Assembly (NCBI GenBank): GCA_934726435.1
Contig: CAKVDR010000025.1
Location: forward strand, 1 to 9,111
Reading direction: 5' to 3'
From: an uncultured Eubacteriales bacterium
GTDB lineage: Bacteria; Bacillota; Clostridia; Oscillospirales; Acutalibacteraceae
Length of the DNA stretch: 9,111 nt
Shown here: positions 1-9,111 of the stretch, in pieces
Layout of the letters: every line of letters starts with the position of its first letter
How positions within the stretch are numbered: the stretch's first letter is position 1
Notes under the pieces: generated by a model
Seen by the model: only the letters and a program-made list of their open reading frames with translations
What the model was told of the DNA's origin: nothing
The model's database searches: none
Position numbers and translations under genes: made by a program

Positions 1-799
1 GTGCAATATTGTGCTTTCTTTCCCGAGTGTTGGCGCTACTGAAAATTTAATTCTTGCAGCGGTTTGCGCAAAAGGCACAACCGTCATCACGAATGCGGCG
101 AAAGAGCCTGAAATAATGGACCTTATAAACTTTTTGAATAAATGCGGCGCGAAAATAAAATGCTCTGAGGGCAGCGTGATAACCATTGAAGGAGTTAGCA
201 AGCTTCATGGAGCAGAACACAGCATAATGCCTGACAGAATAGTTGCAATAACCTATATGGCTGCTTGCGGAGTCACTGCGGGGAGCTTGGTGCTTAGTGG
301 CATTTCGGAAGAATGCATAAGCTGTGCAGTTCCTATTTTTGAAGAGGCCGGATGTATCCTTAGATTTTCAAGCGATAAAAACAGCCTTAAAATAGACGCT
401 CCCGCGAGGCCTTATTTCAATAGGTTGATAAGAACCATGCCTTACCCTGGTTTCCCGACGGATGCTCAGGCACCTGTTATGGCAATGACTACTATTGCAG
501 ATGGAAGAAGCATGTTTGTTGAGAATATTTTCTCGGATAGATACAAACACGTTGGTGAACTTCTGAGGCTTGGGGCAGACATTAAAGTTGAAGATAAAGT
601 TGCGATTGTTGACGGCGTTAAAAGGCTTTCAGGCGCAAAAGTCAAAGCTATGGACCTAAGAGGTGCGGCTAGCTTAGTAGTTGCGGGTTTGTGCGCCGAA
701 GGAACGACAGTTATAACGAATCTTAAACATCTTGACAGAGGATATGAAAACATTGAAGAAAACTTAACTAAGATTGGAGCGAGTATAAGAAGAGAATAA
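1..799 (+). CDS. murA: UDP-N-acetylglucosamine 1-carboxyvinyltransferase MurA, C-terminal part (5' truncated by window)
   Basis: MurA transfers enolpyruvate from PEP to UDP-GlcNAc, the first committed cytoplasmic step of peptidoglycan synthesis. The reading frame is open from base 2, so the start lies outside the window. Compared with a roughly 420-residue family, about 155 N-terminal residues are missing, including the loop with the PEP-reactive cysteine. Visible family landmarks are the FPSVGATEN motif at the fragment's beginning, YPGFPTDAQAP with the presumed catalytic Asp (codon 461-463, equivalent to E. coli Asp305), SDRYKHVGEL, and LRGAASLVVAGL with the Arg (codon 659-661) equivalent to E. 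coli Arg397. The protein ends in the typical HLDRGYENIEENL...GA.I segment. One base separates its stop from ftsQ, so the two are probably co-transcribed. The family is certain; whether this is the main MurA or a second paralogue cannot be decided here. Confidence 0.96.
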   Translation, partial: CNIVLSFPSVGATENLILAAVCAKGTTVITNAAKEPEIMDLINFLNKCGAKIKCSEGSVITIEGVSKLHGAEHSIMPDRIVAITYMAACGVTAGSLVLSGISEECISCAVPIFEEAGCILRFSSDKNSLKIDAPARPYFNRLIRTMPYPGFPTDAQAPVMAMTTIADGRSMFVENIFSDRYKHVGELLRLGADIKVEDKVAIVDGVKRLSGAKVKAMDLRGAASLVVAGLCAEGTTVITNLKHLDRGYENIEENLTKIGASIRRE

Positions 800-800
800 A

Positions 801-1580
801 ATGAAAAAAAGACGATTAAACAAGGCAAAAATGCGAAGAAAAAAATTGATAGGCAGAGGAATTATAATTATTGTTCCCGTTATGGTGGTTTCCTTAGCGG
901 TTTTTGGGGTTTCAAAGCTGCTTGGAGCTATCTTCGCAGTCAATGATATATATGCAACAGGGAGCGTTTATTATGATAAAGAAGAAGTTACCGAGGCTTC
1001 AGGAATAAAAAAAGGCGATAATTTAATTTTTTTAAATACTGAATCAGCTGAGCTTAAAATTTGCCGTGAACTTCCTTACGTTGAATCGGCAAAAGTTATA
1101 AAATCAATGCCAAATAGCGTTAAAATCGAAACTCAGATTGCAAAGCCACGCGCTTCGCTTGTGAATAACGGCGAATACTTTTTGATAAACAAAGATTTTA
1201 AGATTCTTGAAAAGAAATTAGAGCCAACCCCGGAAATAATTGACATTACGGGCGCTAAGTTTTCGGCTTCTGAAGAAAATGAAATAATTTTTGAAGATAA
1301 AGACGATAAAAAAATAATCGATGAAGCTCTTAATTCTTTTGAAACTAACAGCCTTTATGGCTTAAAACAACTTGATATTTCAGATAAAAATAATATTAAA
1401 GCAAATTACGACGGAAGAGTTACAATAAATTTTGGTGGAAAAAGAGATCTTGATTACAAGGCATTGACAGCCCATGAGCTTTTAACCAAAAAGATACGTG
1501 AAGAAGAAAACGGCACGCTTGATCTTAGCAAACTGGGCGAAAATAACCGTTCTTACTTTACCTTGGAATCAAATAAATAA
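801..1580 (+). CDS. ftsQ: Cell division protein FtsQ/DivIB
   Basis: This is a bitopic membrane protein of the divisome that works with DivIC/FtsL to control septal peptidoglycan synthesis. The 259-residue product has a very basic cytoplasmic N-terminus (KKRRLNKAKMRRKK), one hydrophobic membrane segment at about residues 19-45, then a POTRA domain at about 46-115 (VNDIYATGSVYYDKEEVTEASGI, later LPYVESAKVIKSMPNSVKIE, the usual FtsQ/DivIB signature). An extracytoplasmic beta domain follows to about residue 250. Its length is normal for the family. The ATG follows the murA stop after one base, and the purine-rich end of murA (about 787-795) must supply the ribosome-binding site. The murA-ftsQ adjacency fits a division/cell-wall cluster, but ftsA and ftsZ do not follow in this window. 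Identity is well supported by topology and POTRA pattern; the sequence is divergent, as usual for this family. Confidence 0.92.
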   Translation: MKKRRLNKAKMRRKKLIGRGIIIIVPVMVVSLAVFGVSKLLGAIFAVNDIYATGSVYYDKEEVTEASGIKKGDNLIFLNTESAELKICRELPYVESAKVIKSMPNSVKIETQIAKPRASLVNNGEYFLINKDFKILEKKLEPTPEIIDITGAKFSASEENEIIFEDKDDKKIIDEALNSFETNSLYGLKQLDISDKNNIKANYDGRVTINFGGKRDLDYKALTAHELLTKKIREEENGTLDLSKLGENNRSYFTLESNK

Positions 1581-1586
1581 AATAAA

Positions 1587-1604
1587 AGTGAGGTTTTTAA
1601 TATT
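1587..1604 (+). promoter_or_regulatory. Ribosome-binding site with probable ATT start codon
   Basis: AGTGAGG at 1587-1593 is a fair Shine-Dalgarno match. Eight bases after its end comes an in-frame ATT at 1602-1604. There is no in-frame ATG, GTG or TTG between the ftsQ stop (1578-1580) and the ATG at 1647. That ATG has only a weak AGGA 16 bases upstream, and using it would remove the conserved N-terminus of the protein. The ATT is the position where family members normally carry their initiator (x-F-x-F-S). Confidence 0.6.
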
Positions 1605-2834
1605 TTTAATTTTAGTGAAAAAACGCAGGAAATAGCTTCTTTAGCAATGCAAAAATGCAAAGAAAAATTCAGCGAAATTGAAAAAATAAAAGAAATAAAT
1701 TCCCAAAAAGTTTTGAAAGTGTTCATTGAAAGCAAAATTAGCGAAAGTCATTTCATGCCAACCAGCGGATATGGTTACAGCGACCGAGGAAGAGAAAAAT
1801 TAAGCGAGCTTTTTTCAAAGATTTTTAAAACTGAAGATGCTCTGGTTGGTGCGGGCTTCGTTAGCGGTACTCATGCGCTTAGTACGGCTCTTTTTGGCGT
1901 TTTAAGGCCTGGGGATAAAATCCTTAGCGTTACGGGCAACCCTTACGACACGATGAAAGATGTTATCGAGGGCAAAAATTTCGGTTCTCTTGCTGAGTTT
2001 GGTATTACTTTTGATTACATAGAGCTCGACTGCGAAAATTACTACGAAAAATTAAAAGAAAAGCTCGAAAGCGGCTTTAAAGCTATTTATATTCAGCGTT
2101 CGAGAGGTTACAGCCTCAGGAATTCTCTTTTGTGCGAAGAAATTGGAAAAATCATTTCTTTTGCTAAGAATATTGACCCCAATGTTATAGCAATCGTTGA
2201 TAACTGCTACGGTGAATTTGCTCAAACTCGTGAGCCGAGTGAATTCGGTGCAGACCTTATTATAGGTTCGCTCATAAAAAACCCCGGAGGAGGAATCGCC
2301 AATTGTGGGGGTTACATTGCCGGCAGGCATGATCTTGTGGAGCTTTGCGGTTACAGGCTTACCGCTCCTGGAATAGGGCGTGAAATCGGGGCTAACCCTT
2401 ACGGCCTTAAAGATATTTTCATGGGCGTTTATAATGCCCCTACAGTTGTGGGTGAAGCTTTGAAAACTGCAATTTTTGCTTCTGCTGCTTTTGAAATCAT
2501 GGGGTTTGAAGTCTTCCCGAAATGCTCTGACCCTCGCGCTGACATCGTGCAATCTGTGGTTCTTGGAAACGAAAAAAATCTGGTTTCGTTTTGCAGAGGA
2601 ATCCAGCAAGGTTCACCGGTTGATTCTTTCGTTTGCCCGGAACCTTGGAATATGCCGGGCTATGAAAATCAGGTTGTTATGGCTGCGGGGAATTTCATTT
2701 CCGGTTCATCAATCGAGCTTTCGGCTGATGGTCCAATTCGTGAGCCTTTTGCAGTTTGGGTTCAGGGCGGAACTATCTTTGCTTGCGCTAAAATTGGCAT
2801 AATGAACGCGATTGAAGAAATTTTTAATAAATAA
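1602..2834 (+). CDS. PLP-dependent methionine gamma-lyase family protein (YnbB / aluminium-resistance type)
   Basis: This is a member of the Cys/Met-metabolism PLP enzyme superfamily (the 'Met_gamma_lyase'/aluminium-resistance family, like B. subtilis YnbB). The substrate is not established for this subgroup. From the ATT at 1602 the product is 410 residues, the usual length. Landmarks are the N-terminal FNFSEKTQEIASLA helix, SGYGYSDRGREKL, SGTHALSTALFGVLRPGDKIL, GNPYDT, IQRSRGYSLR, VDNCYGEF, and SLIKNPGGG with the presumed PLP-binding lysine at residue 226 (codon 2277-2279), followed by GGYIAGR. All core PLP motifs are intact, so an active enzyme is likely. It starts 21 bases after ftsQ, close enough for co-transcription. 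The next ATG (1647) would give a 395-residue protein lacking conserved sequence. The family is certain; function and the exact initiator are less so. Confidence 0.9.
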   Translation: MFNFSEKTQEIASLAMQKCKEKFSEIEKIKEINSQKVLKVFIESKISESHFMPTSGYGYSDRGREKLSELFSKIFKTEDALVGAGFVSGTHALSTALFGVLRPGDKILSVTGNPYDTMKDVIEGKNFGSLAEFGITFDYIELDCENYYEKLKEKLESGFKAIYIQRSRGYSLRNSLLCEEIGKIISFAKNIDPNVIAIVDNCYGEFAQTREPSEFGADLIIGSLIKNPGGGIANCGGYIAGRHDLVELCGYRLTAPGIGREIGANPYGLKDIFMGVYNAPTVVGEALKTAIFASAAFEIMGFEVFPKCSDPRADIVQSVVLGNEKNLVSFCRGIQQGSPVDSFVCPEPWNMPGYENQVVMAAGNFISGSSIELSADGPIREPFAVWVQGGTIFACAKIGIMNAIEEIFNK

Positions 2835-2835
2835 G

Positions 2836-2865
2836 TGCTATTTTGAAAGGTTTGATTCATAAATA
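2836..2865 (+). promoter_or_regulatory. Possible sigma-E-like sporulation promoter upstream of yabP
   Basis: TGCTATT (2836-2842) and CATAAATA (2858-2865) are separated by 15 bases. This resembles the mother-cell sigma-E pattern (KMATATT, 14-15 bases, CATACAMT) but has several mismatches in each box. Its position, 36 bases before the yabP start in a 67-base gap, and the known sigma-E control of yabP in Bacillus make it plausible. The AT-rich background means a chance match is possible. Confidence 0.33.
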
Positions 2866-2887
2866 TTTTTAAGTCTCTTAATTCTTT

Positions 2888-2904
2888 GGAGGTTGATAAT
2901 TTTG
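2888..2904 (+). promoter_or_regulatory. Ribosome-binding site deciding the TTG start of yabP
   Basis: GGAGG lies at 2888-2892. The TTG directly abutting it (2893) is too close to be used. The in-frame TTG at 2902-2904 is nine bases downstream, an ideal spacing, so 2902 is preferred. No in-frame ATG is available until well inside the conserved domain. Confidence 0.75.
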
Positions 2905-3201
2905 AACACAGGCTCAAGAGAAGAAACGAAAAAATGCCCCAAACTCCCGCATAATTTAACGCTTGAAGGCAGGAAACAGCTTGTTGTAAGCGGGGTTACG
3001 GCAGTTGATAATTTCGACGATAAAACAATTCAGGCAATGACGAGCATGGGCGAGCTCACCATAAAAGGCGAGAATCTTAACATTAAAAAACTTTGTCTTG
3101 AAGATCTCGGAGACTTAGAAATCGAAGGGAAAATTTCATCTCTTTCTTACACCGAAAAGGGGCAAGGCTCAGAAGGATTTTTTTCAAAATTATTTAAGTA
3201 A
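2902..3201 (+). CDS. yabP: Sporulation protein YabP
   Basis: This is a small YabP/YqfC-family protein of about 99 residues. In Bacillus it is made in the mother cell under sigma-E and is linked to spore coat/cortex formation. The visible family pattern is PHNLTLEGRKQLVVSGVTAVDNFDDKTI..MTSMGELTIKGENLNIKKLCLE.GDLEIEGKISSLSY, a beta-rich domain covering almost the whole chain. A short tail ends in FFSKLFK. The start is taken as TTG at 2902 on ribosome-binding-site spacing. Twelve bases separate its stop from the yabQ start, so the two are surely translated from one mRNA. This matches the conserved order yabP-yabQ-divIC-yabR of B. subtilis. The family call is firm, and together with YabQ it shows that the organism, or a recent ancestor, forms endospores. 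Confidence 0.93.
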   Translation: MNTGSREETKKCPKLPHNLTLEGRKQLVVSGVTAVDNFDDKTIQAMTSMGELTIKGENLNIKKLCLEDLGDLEIEGKISSLSYTEKGQGSEGFFSKLFK

Positions 3202-3213
3202 GGTTGATGTTTT

Positions 3214-3597
3214 TTGCAGGAATCTCTCACTTCACAAATTCTCATTTTTGTTTATTCTTTGGCTCTTGGAATGTTTTTAGGTTTTGCATATGATATTTTT
3301 AGAATTATCCGTATGGTTATAAATTCAAGGAACATAGCTATTTTCATTCAAGATGTTTTGTATTTTATTCTTAGCGGTGGCGTGACTTTTCTTTTTGTTT
3401 TAAGCGTCAATAGTGGCAACTCGCGGTTTTATATTCTTGCGGGCGAGGGCATTGGTTGGATAGCTTACCATCTTACGATCGGCGAAGTGATTTACAAATG
3501 TTCGAATAAAACTGTTAATTTTGTAAAATATAAAATAGCGGCTTTAAAAAACAAACTTCTTAAAAAATTCTCTAAAAACGACAGTAATAATAAATAA
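3214..3597 (+). CDS. yabQ: Spore cortex biosynthesis membrane protein YabQ
   Basis: This is an integral membrane protein of 127 residues; in Bacillus YabQ is needed for spore cortex formation and sits at the forespore membrane. Three hydrophobic stretches are visible, at about residues 7-29, 40-65 and 70-90. Family-like motifs are SQILIFVYSLALGMFLGFAYDIFRIIR, then FIQDVLYFILSGG, then GEGIGWIAYHLTIGE. A basic, lysine-rich cytoplasmic tail follows. The start is TTG at 3214: AAGG at 3200-3203 lies ten bases upstream, and the nearby ATG at 3207 is in another frame. It directly follows yabP and shares its transcript. It is shorter than the roughly 210-residue B. subtilis protein, as I would expect for clostridial forms. 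The downstream gene divIC is 146 bases away behind its own promoter. Confidence 0.9.
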   Translation: MQESLTSQILIFVYSLALGMFLGFAYDIFRIIRMVINSRNIAIFIQDVLYFILSGGVTFLFVLSVNSGNSRFYILAGEGIGWIAYHLTIGEVIYKCSNKTVNFVKYKIAALKNKLLKKFSKNDSNNK

Positions 3598-3653
3598 TTT
3601 TGTTATTTTATAAAGTTTAAATCAATAAGTTTTGCACAAAAATAAAAAAAGAC

Positions 3654-3682
3654 TTGAATTTTTACATTTTTAACTGCATAAT
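3654..3682 (+). promoter_or_regulatory. Housekeeping-type promoter for divIC
   Basis: TTGAAT (3654-3659) and CATAAT (3677-3682) are separated by exactly 17 bases, a good sigma-A match, with TG immediately before the -10 box. The site lies in the 146-base gap between yabQ and divIC and would give a leader of about 55 bases. It would let divIC be expressed in growing cells independently of the sporulation genes upstream. The rest of the gap is AT-rich, with no GC-containing hairpin and no small gene that I can support. Confidence 0.6.
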
Positions 3683-3743
3683 TAGAGTAATAGCTTTAGA
3701 AGGTCGGTGTTAATTACAGATTTGCTTGTAGGGAAGTTAGAAT

Positions 3744-4019
3744 ATGAAGTTTAAACTCAAAACAAAAAAAAATATGCTTTTTAAGGTTGGTTTGGCATTG
3801 TTTGTTTTATACATAATTTTTTTGCTTGTGAGCCTTTTTATGAAACTGCAAGGTAAAAAAGCGGAAGTGAGTGAAATAGATGGGCAAATCGCGGTCGAAA
3901 AAAGCAGAAACGAGGAGATTTCAGGCAAATTGGCTGAAGAAAGCTCCGATGAAAATTCAGGGTCTCAAAATGAAACGCCTCAGGGCAATGTGAGAGTTTA
4001 TGAGAATGTTGTAAAATAA
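3744..4019 (+). CDS. divIC: Septum formation initiator DivIC/FtsB-like protein, short form
   Basis: DivIC is a bitopic divisome protein that pairs with FtsL and FtsQ/DivIB through a periplasmic coiled coil. The 91-residue product has a basic N-terminus (KFKLKTKKN), one membrane segment at about residues 12-33 and a charged, heptad-like stretch at about 36-66 (KKAEVSEIDGQIAVEKSRNEEISGKLAEE). Its place between yabQ and a yabR-like gene matches B. subtilis. The usual C-terminal segment of the family (YIE.IAREKLGY followed by a P-G/D-E turn) is not recognisable. In its place is a polar SSDENSGSQNETPQ linker and a short VRVYENVVK end. Neither other frame restores the motif. GGGAAG at 3731-3736 is a ribosome-binding site seven bases before the ATG. 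The call rests on topology and synteny more than on residue identity. Confidence 0.8.
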   Translation: MKFKLKTKKNMLFKVGLALFVLYIIFLLVSLFMKLQGKKAEVSEIDGQIAVEKSRNEEISGKLAEESSDENSGSQNETPQGNVRVYENVVK

Positions 4020-4025
4020 TAATTT

Positions 4026-4032
4026 AAGGAGG
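4026..4032 (+). promoter_or_regulatory. Ribosome-binding site of the S1-domain gene with long spacer
   Basis: A full-strength AAGGAGG lies at 4026-4032, but the first usable in-frame start, ATG at 4045, is 12 bases further on, longer than the usual 5-10. No in-frame alternative lies between them. The S1 domain begins directly at this ATG. Confidence 0.7.
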
Positions 4033-4044
4033 AAATAGTTTTTT

Positions 4045-4449
4045 ATGCAACTCGAAGTGGGAGCTATAGCGAGTGGAAAGGTTTCGCGAATTACAAAGTT
4101 TGGGGCATTTGTTGAGCTTGAAAACGGCAAAACGGGCCTTGTGCACATTTCAGAAATATCAAATGGGTTTGTCAAGCAGGTTGAAGATCATTTGAAAGAA
4201 GGCCAGGAAGTTAAGGTTAAAATCGTTGGCATAGGTGAAAACGGGAAGATTGAACTTTCGATTAAACGCCTTTCGGAAGAGGGCGAAAGAAGGCAAGCCC
4301 AGCGTGAAGAAATGAGGAAGAAAGCCTCTGAAACTAAGTTCGAAGATATGATGAGCAAGTTCAAAAGATTAAGCGATGATAAACTTTTGGACTTTAAAAG
4401 GAAGTCAGAACCGAGAAAAGGCCGCGTCAATCATAAAAATGGAATATAG
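4045..4449 (+). CDS. yabR: S1 RNA-binding domain protein (YabR-like)
   Basis: This is a 134-residue cytoplasmic protein with one S1 (OB-fold) RNA-binding domain at about residues 1-76. The motifs are VGAIASGKVSRITKFGAFVELENGKTGLVHISEIS, then VEDHLKEGQEVKVKIVGIGENGKIELSIKRL, the same arrangement as in polynucleotide phosphorylase and ribosomal protein S1. After it come a charged helix (EEGERRQAQREEMRKKA) and a basic C-terminal tail (KFKRLSDDKLLDFKRK...) seen in YabR / general stress protein 13-type proteins. A role in ribosome or RNA association is usual for the family, but no specific target is known. It starts 25 bases after divIC and shares its transcript, as in B. subtilis. A hairpin terminator follows, so it is the last gene of this unit. 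YugI/GSP13 is the main alternative name; synteny favours YabR. Confidence 0.87.
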   Translation: MQLEVGAIASGKVSRITKFGAFVELENGKTGLVHISEISNGFVKQVEDHLKEGQEVKVKIVGIGENGKIELSIKRLSEEGERRQAQREEMRKKASETKFEDMMSKFKRLSDDKLLDFKRKSEPRKGRVNHKNGI

Positions 4450-4480
4450 TACTAAAATTATTTAAAATAAGCTCTTCTCA

Positions 4481-4523
4481 AGGGCATCATGTATAAATGC
4501 ATGGTGCTCTGATTATTTTTGTT
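4481..4523 (+). terminator. Rho-independent terminator after the divIC-yabR unit
   Basis: A 13-base-pair stem is formed by 4481-4493 with 4498-4510, with a TAAA loop at 4494-4497. Ten pairs are Watson-Crick and three are G-U wobbles, with no bulge. A T-rich run (TTATTTTTGTT) follows at 4513-4523. The T-tract is interrupted, so termination may be partial. Confidence 0.75.
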
Positions 4524-4550
4524 GTAAATAAGTTGTAAAGAGTGTAAAAT
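4522..4550 (+). promoter_or_regulatory. Housekeeping-type promoter for the dapF-pyrG-dapL-recA cluster
   Basis: TTGTAA (4522-4527) and TAAAAT (4545-4550) are separated by 17 bases, a good sigma-A match, overlapping the tail of the terminator. A second TTGTAA at 4533-4538 with TATATA at 4558-4563 has a poorer 19-base spacer. Transcription from the first site would begin about 25 bases before the dapF start, leaving no room for a leader regulator. The rest of the 133-base gap holds only the terminator and the dapF ribosome-binding site. Confidence 0.6.
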
Positions 4551-4582
4551 TAAAGGGTATATAAATTTTACGGAGGCATGAA

Positions 4583-8215
<3,633 letters not shown>

Positions 8216-8233
8216 AAAATTTAGGAGGATAAA

Positions 8234-9111
8234 ATGGCATTTGATAAAAGCAAAGCGCTTGAAACAGCACTTGGGCAAATTGAAAAACAATTCGGAAAAG
8301 GCGCTGTAATGAGACTTGGAAAAAACGAAGCAATGCACGTTGACGCTATTCCAACGGGTTCGCTTTCACTTGATATAGCTCTTGGAATCGGCGGACTCCC
8401 GAGAGGAAGAATAGTTGAAATTTACGGCCCTGAATCTTCGGGCAAAACAACTCTTGCGCTTCACTGCATTGCAGAAGGCCAGAAAAATGGCGGATGCGCC
8501 GCGTTTATTGATGTTGAGCATGCGCTTGATCCTGTTTACGCCAGCGCTCTTGGCGTTGATGTTGATTCGCTTTTGGTTTCTCAGCCTGACACTGGCGAGC
8601 AAGCTTTGGAAATAACCGAATCTTTGGTTCGTTCAGGCGCGATCGACGTTATAGTCGTTGACTCTGTTGCTGCGCTCGTTCCTAGAGCCGAAATCGAAGG
8701 TGAAATGGGCGATTCACACGTTGGCCTTCAAGCAAGGCTTATGTCCCAGGCTTTAAGGAAGCTCGCGGGAGCTATTTCGAAATCTAATTGCGTTGCAATT
8801 TTCATAAATCAGCTTCGTGAAAAAGTTGGAATAGTTTACGGCAACCCTGAAGTTACGCCGGGCGGCCGCGCTCTTAAATTCTATTCTTCGGTTAGAATGG
8901 ACATCAGAAGAATTGAAACTTTGAAATCAAACGGCGAAATTATTGGCTCGAGAACCAGGGCGAAAGTGGTTAAAAACAAGATGGCACCACCATTTAAAGA
9001 AGCTGAATTCGACATAATGTACGGCCACGGAATCTCAAGAGAAGGCGAACTTCTTGACTTGGCAGTTAAGCTTGGTGTCGTTGATAAAGCCGGTTCATGG
9101 TTCTCTTACAA
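8234..9111 (+). CDS. recA: Recombinase RecA, 3' truncated by window
   Basis: RecA is the ATP-dependent strand-exchange protein of homologous recombination and the coprotease trigger of the SOS response. The frame is open from ATG 8234 to the window end (292 codons of about 345-360), with no stop. Visible are the N-terminal helix [28 protein letters not shown], a Walker A box GPESSGKT at residues 65-72, a Walker B-like [10 protein letters not shown], loop L1 ([23 protein letters not shown]) and loop L2 ([20 protein letters not shown]). The C-terminal domain begins with [28 protein letters not shown] at 8223-8228 lies five bases before the ATG. The gene starts 18 bases after dapL with no terminator and no LexA-type box in between. 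In loop L2, Val201-Tyr202 and Val207 replace the Met-Phe and Thr of E. coli RecA. No intein or frameshift is present in the visible part. Confidence 0.99.
   Translation, partial: MAFDKSKALETALGQIEKQFGKGAVMRLGKNEAMHVDAIPTGSLSLDIALGIGGLPRGRIVEIYGPESSGKTTLALHCIAEGQKNGGCAAFIDVEHALDPVYASALGVDVDSLLVSQPDTGEQALEITESLVRSGAIDVIVVDSVAALVPRAEIEGEMGDSHVGLQARLMSQALRKLAGAISKSNCVAIFINQLREKVGIVYGNPEVTPGGRALKFYSSVRMDIRRIETLKSNGEIIGSRTRAKVVKNKMAPPFKEAEFDIMYGHGISREGELLDLAVKLGVVDKAGSWFSY

Noticed and set aside
466..828. Minus-strand open frame of 120 codons across the murA-ftsQ junction
   Set aside because: It is antisense to conserved murA sequence, with composition explained by the overlapping gene; no domain recognised.
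2052..2609. Minus-strand open frame of 185 codons inside the PLP enzyme gene
   Set aside because: It is fully antisense to an intact conserved gene, shows no recognisable family pattern and has no plausible ribosome-binding context; it is a shadow frame.
1647..2834. ATG 1647 as the start of the PLP enzyme
   Set aside because: It lacks a well-placed ribosome-binding site and would cut off about 15 residues that match the family's conserved N-terminus.
2893..2895. TTG 2893 as the start of yabP
   Set aside because: It abuts the GGAGG sequence, leaving no spacer; the in-frame TTG at 2902 has normal spacing.
3487..3500. LexA-box-like string (TTTACAAATGTTCG) inside yabQ
   Set aside because: Only one half-site fits and the palindrome is broken; it lies within conserved coding sequence and far from any SOS gene.
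3592..3608. Hairpin AAATAA/TTATTT at the yabQ stop as a terminator
   Set aside because: The stem is six pairs of A-T only, with no GC and a poor T-tract; such repeats are expected by chance in this AT-rich gap.
3598..3743. Riboswitch or small RNA in the yabQ-divIC gap
   Set aside because: The gap is AT-rich with no stable GC-containing stems or known conserved motifs; a promoter and short leader explain it.

Overview
The window reads as a chromosomal, low-GC segment (roughly 40% GC by eye) from an endospore-forming member of the Clostridia, plausibly an Oscillospirales/Ruminococcaceae-like anaerobe. Four things point there. YabP and YabQ are sporulation proteins. The order yabP-yabQ-divIC-yabR matches the Bacillus/Clostridium conserved block. 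Meso-diaminopimelate is made through the LL-DAP aminotransferase (DapL), a branch common in Clostridia. Ribosome-binding sites are strong GGAGG types and non-ATG starts are used. The lineage is an inference; genus cannot be read from this sequence. All genes lie on the + strand and coding density is high.

Positions 1-2834 hold the 3' part of murA (start outside the window), ftsQ/divIB, and a PLP-dependent 'methionine gamma-lyase family' (YnbB / aluminium-resistance type) protein. The last of these appears to begin at a rare ATT codon. Positions 2835-3597 hold yabP and yabQ, both with TTG starts, preceded by a weak sigma-E-like promoter. Positions 3598-4449 hold a leader with a housekeeping-type promoter, then divIC and a YabR-like S1-domain protein. 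A hairpin terminator at about 4481-4523 closes this part, and a new housekeeping-type promoter follows at once.

Positions 4583-9111 form a tight cluster dapF-pyrG-dapL-recA. The first three genes overlap or nearly abut. recA follows dapL after 18 bases, with no visible LexA box, and runs off the end of the window.

Functionally the window centres on the cell envelope. MurA commits UDP-GlcNAc to peptidoglycan. DapL and DapF make LL- and then meso-diaminopimelate for the stem peptide and for lysine. FtsQ and DivIC are partners in the divisome. YabP and YabQ act in spore cortex/coat formation. PyrG (CTP) and RecA (recombination/repair) are housekeeping genes in the same transcription unit.

I found no mobile element, CRISPR array, tRNA, rRNA or clear novel system. 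The most unusual points are the ATT start, the run of three consecutive genes with non-ATG starts, and a DivIC whose usual C-terminal motif is missing.
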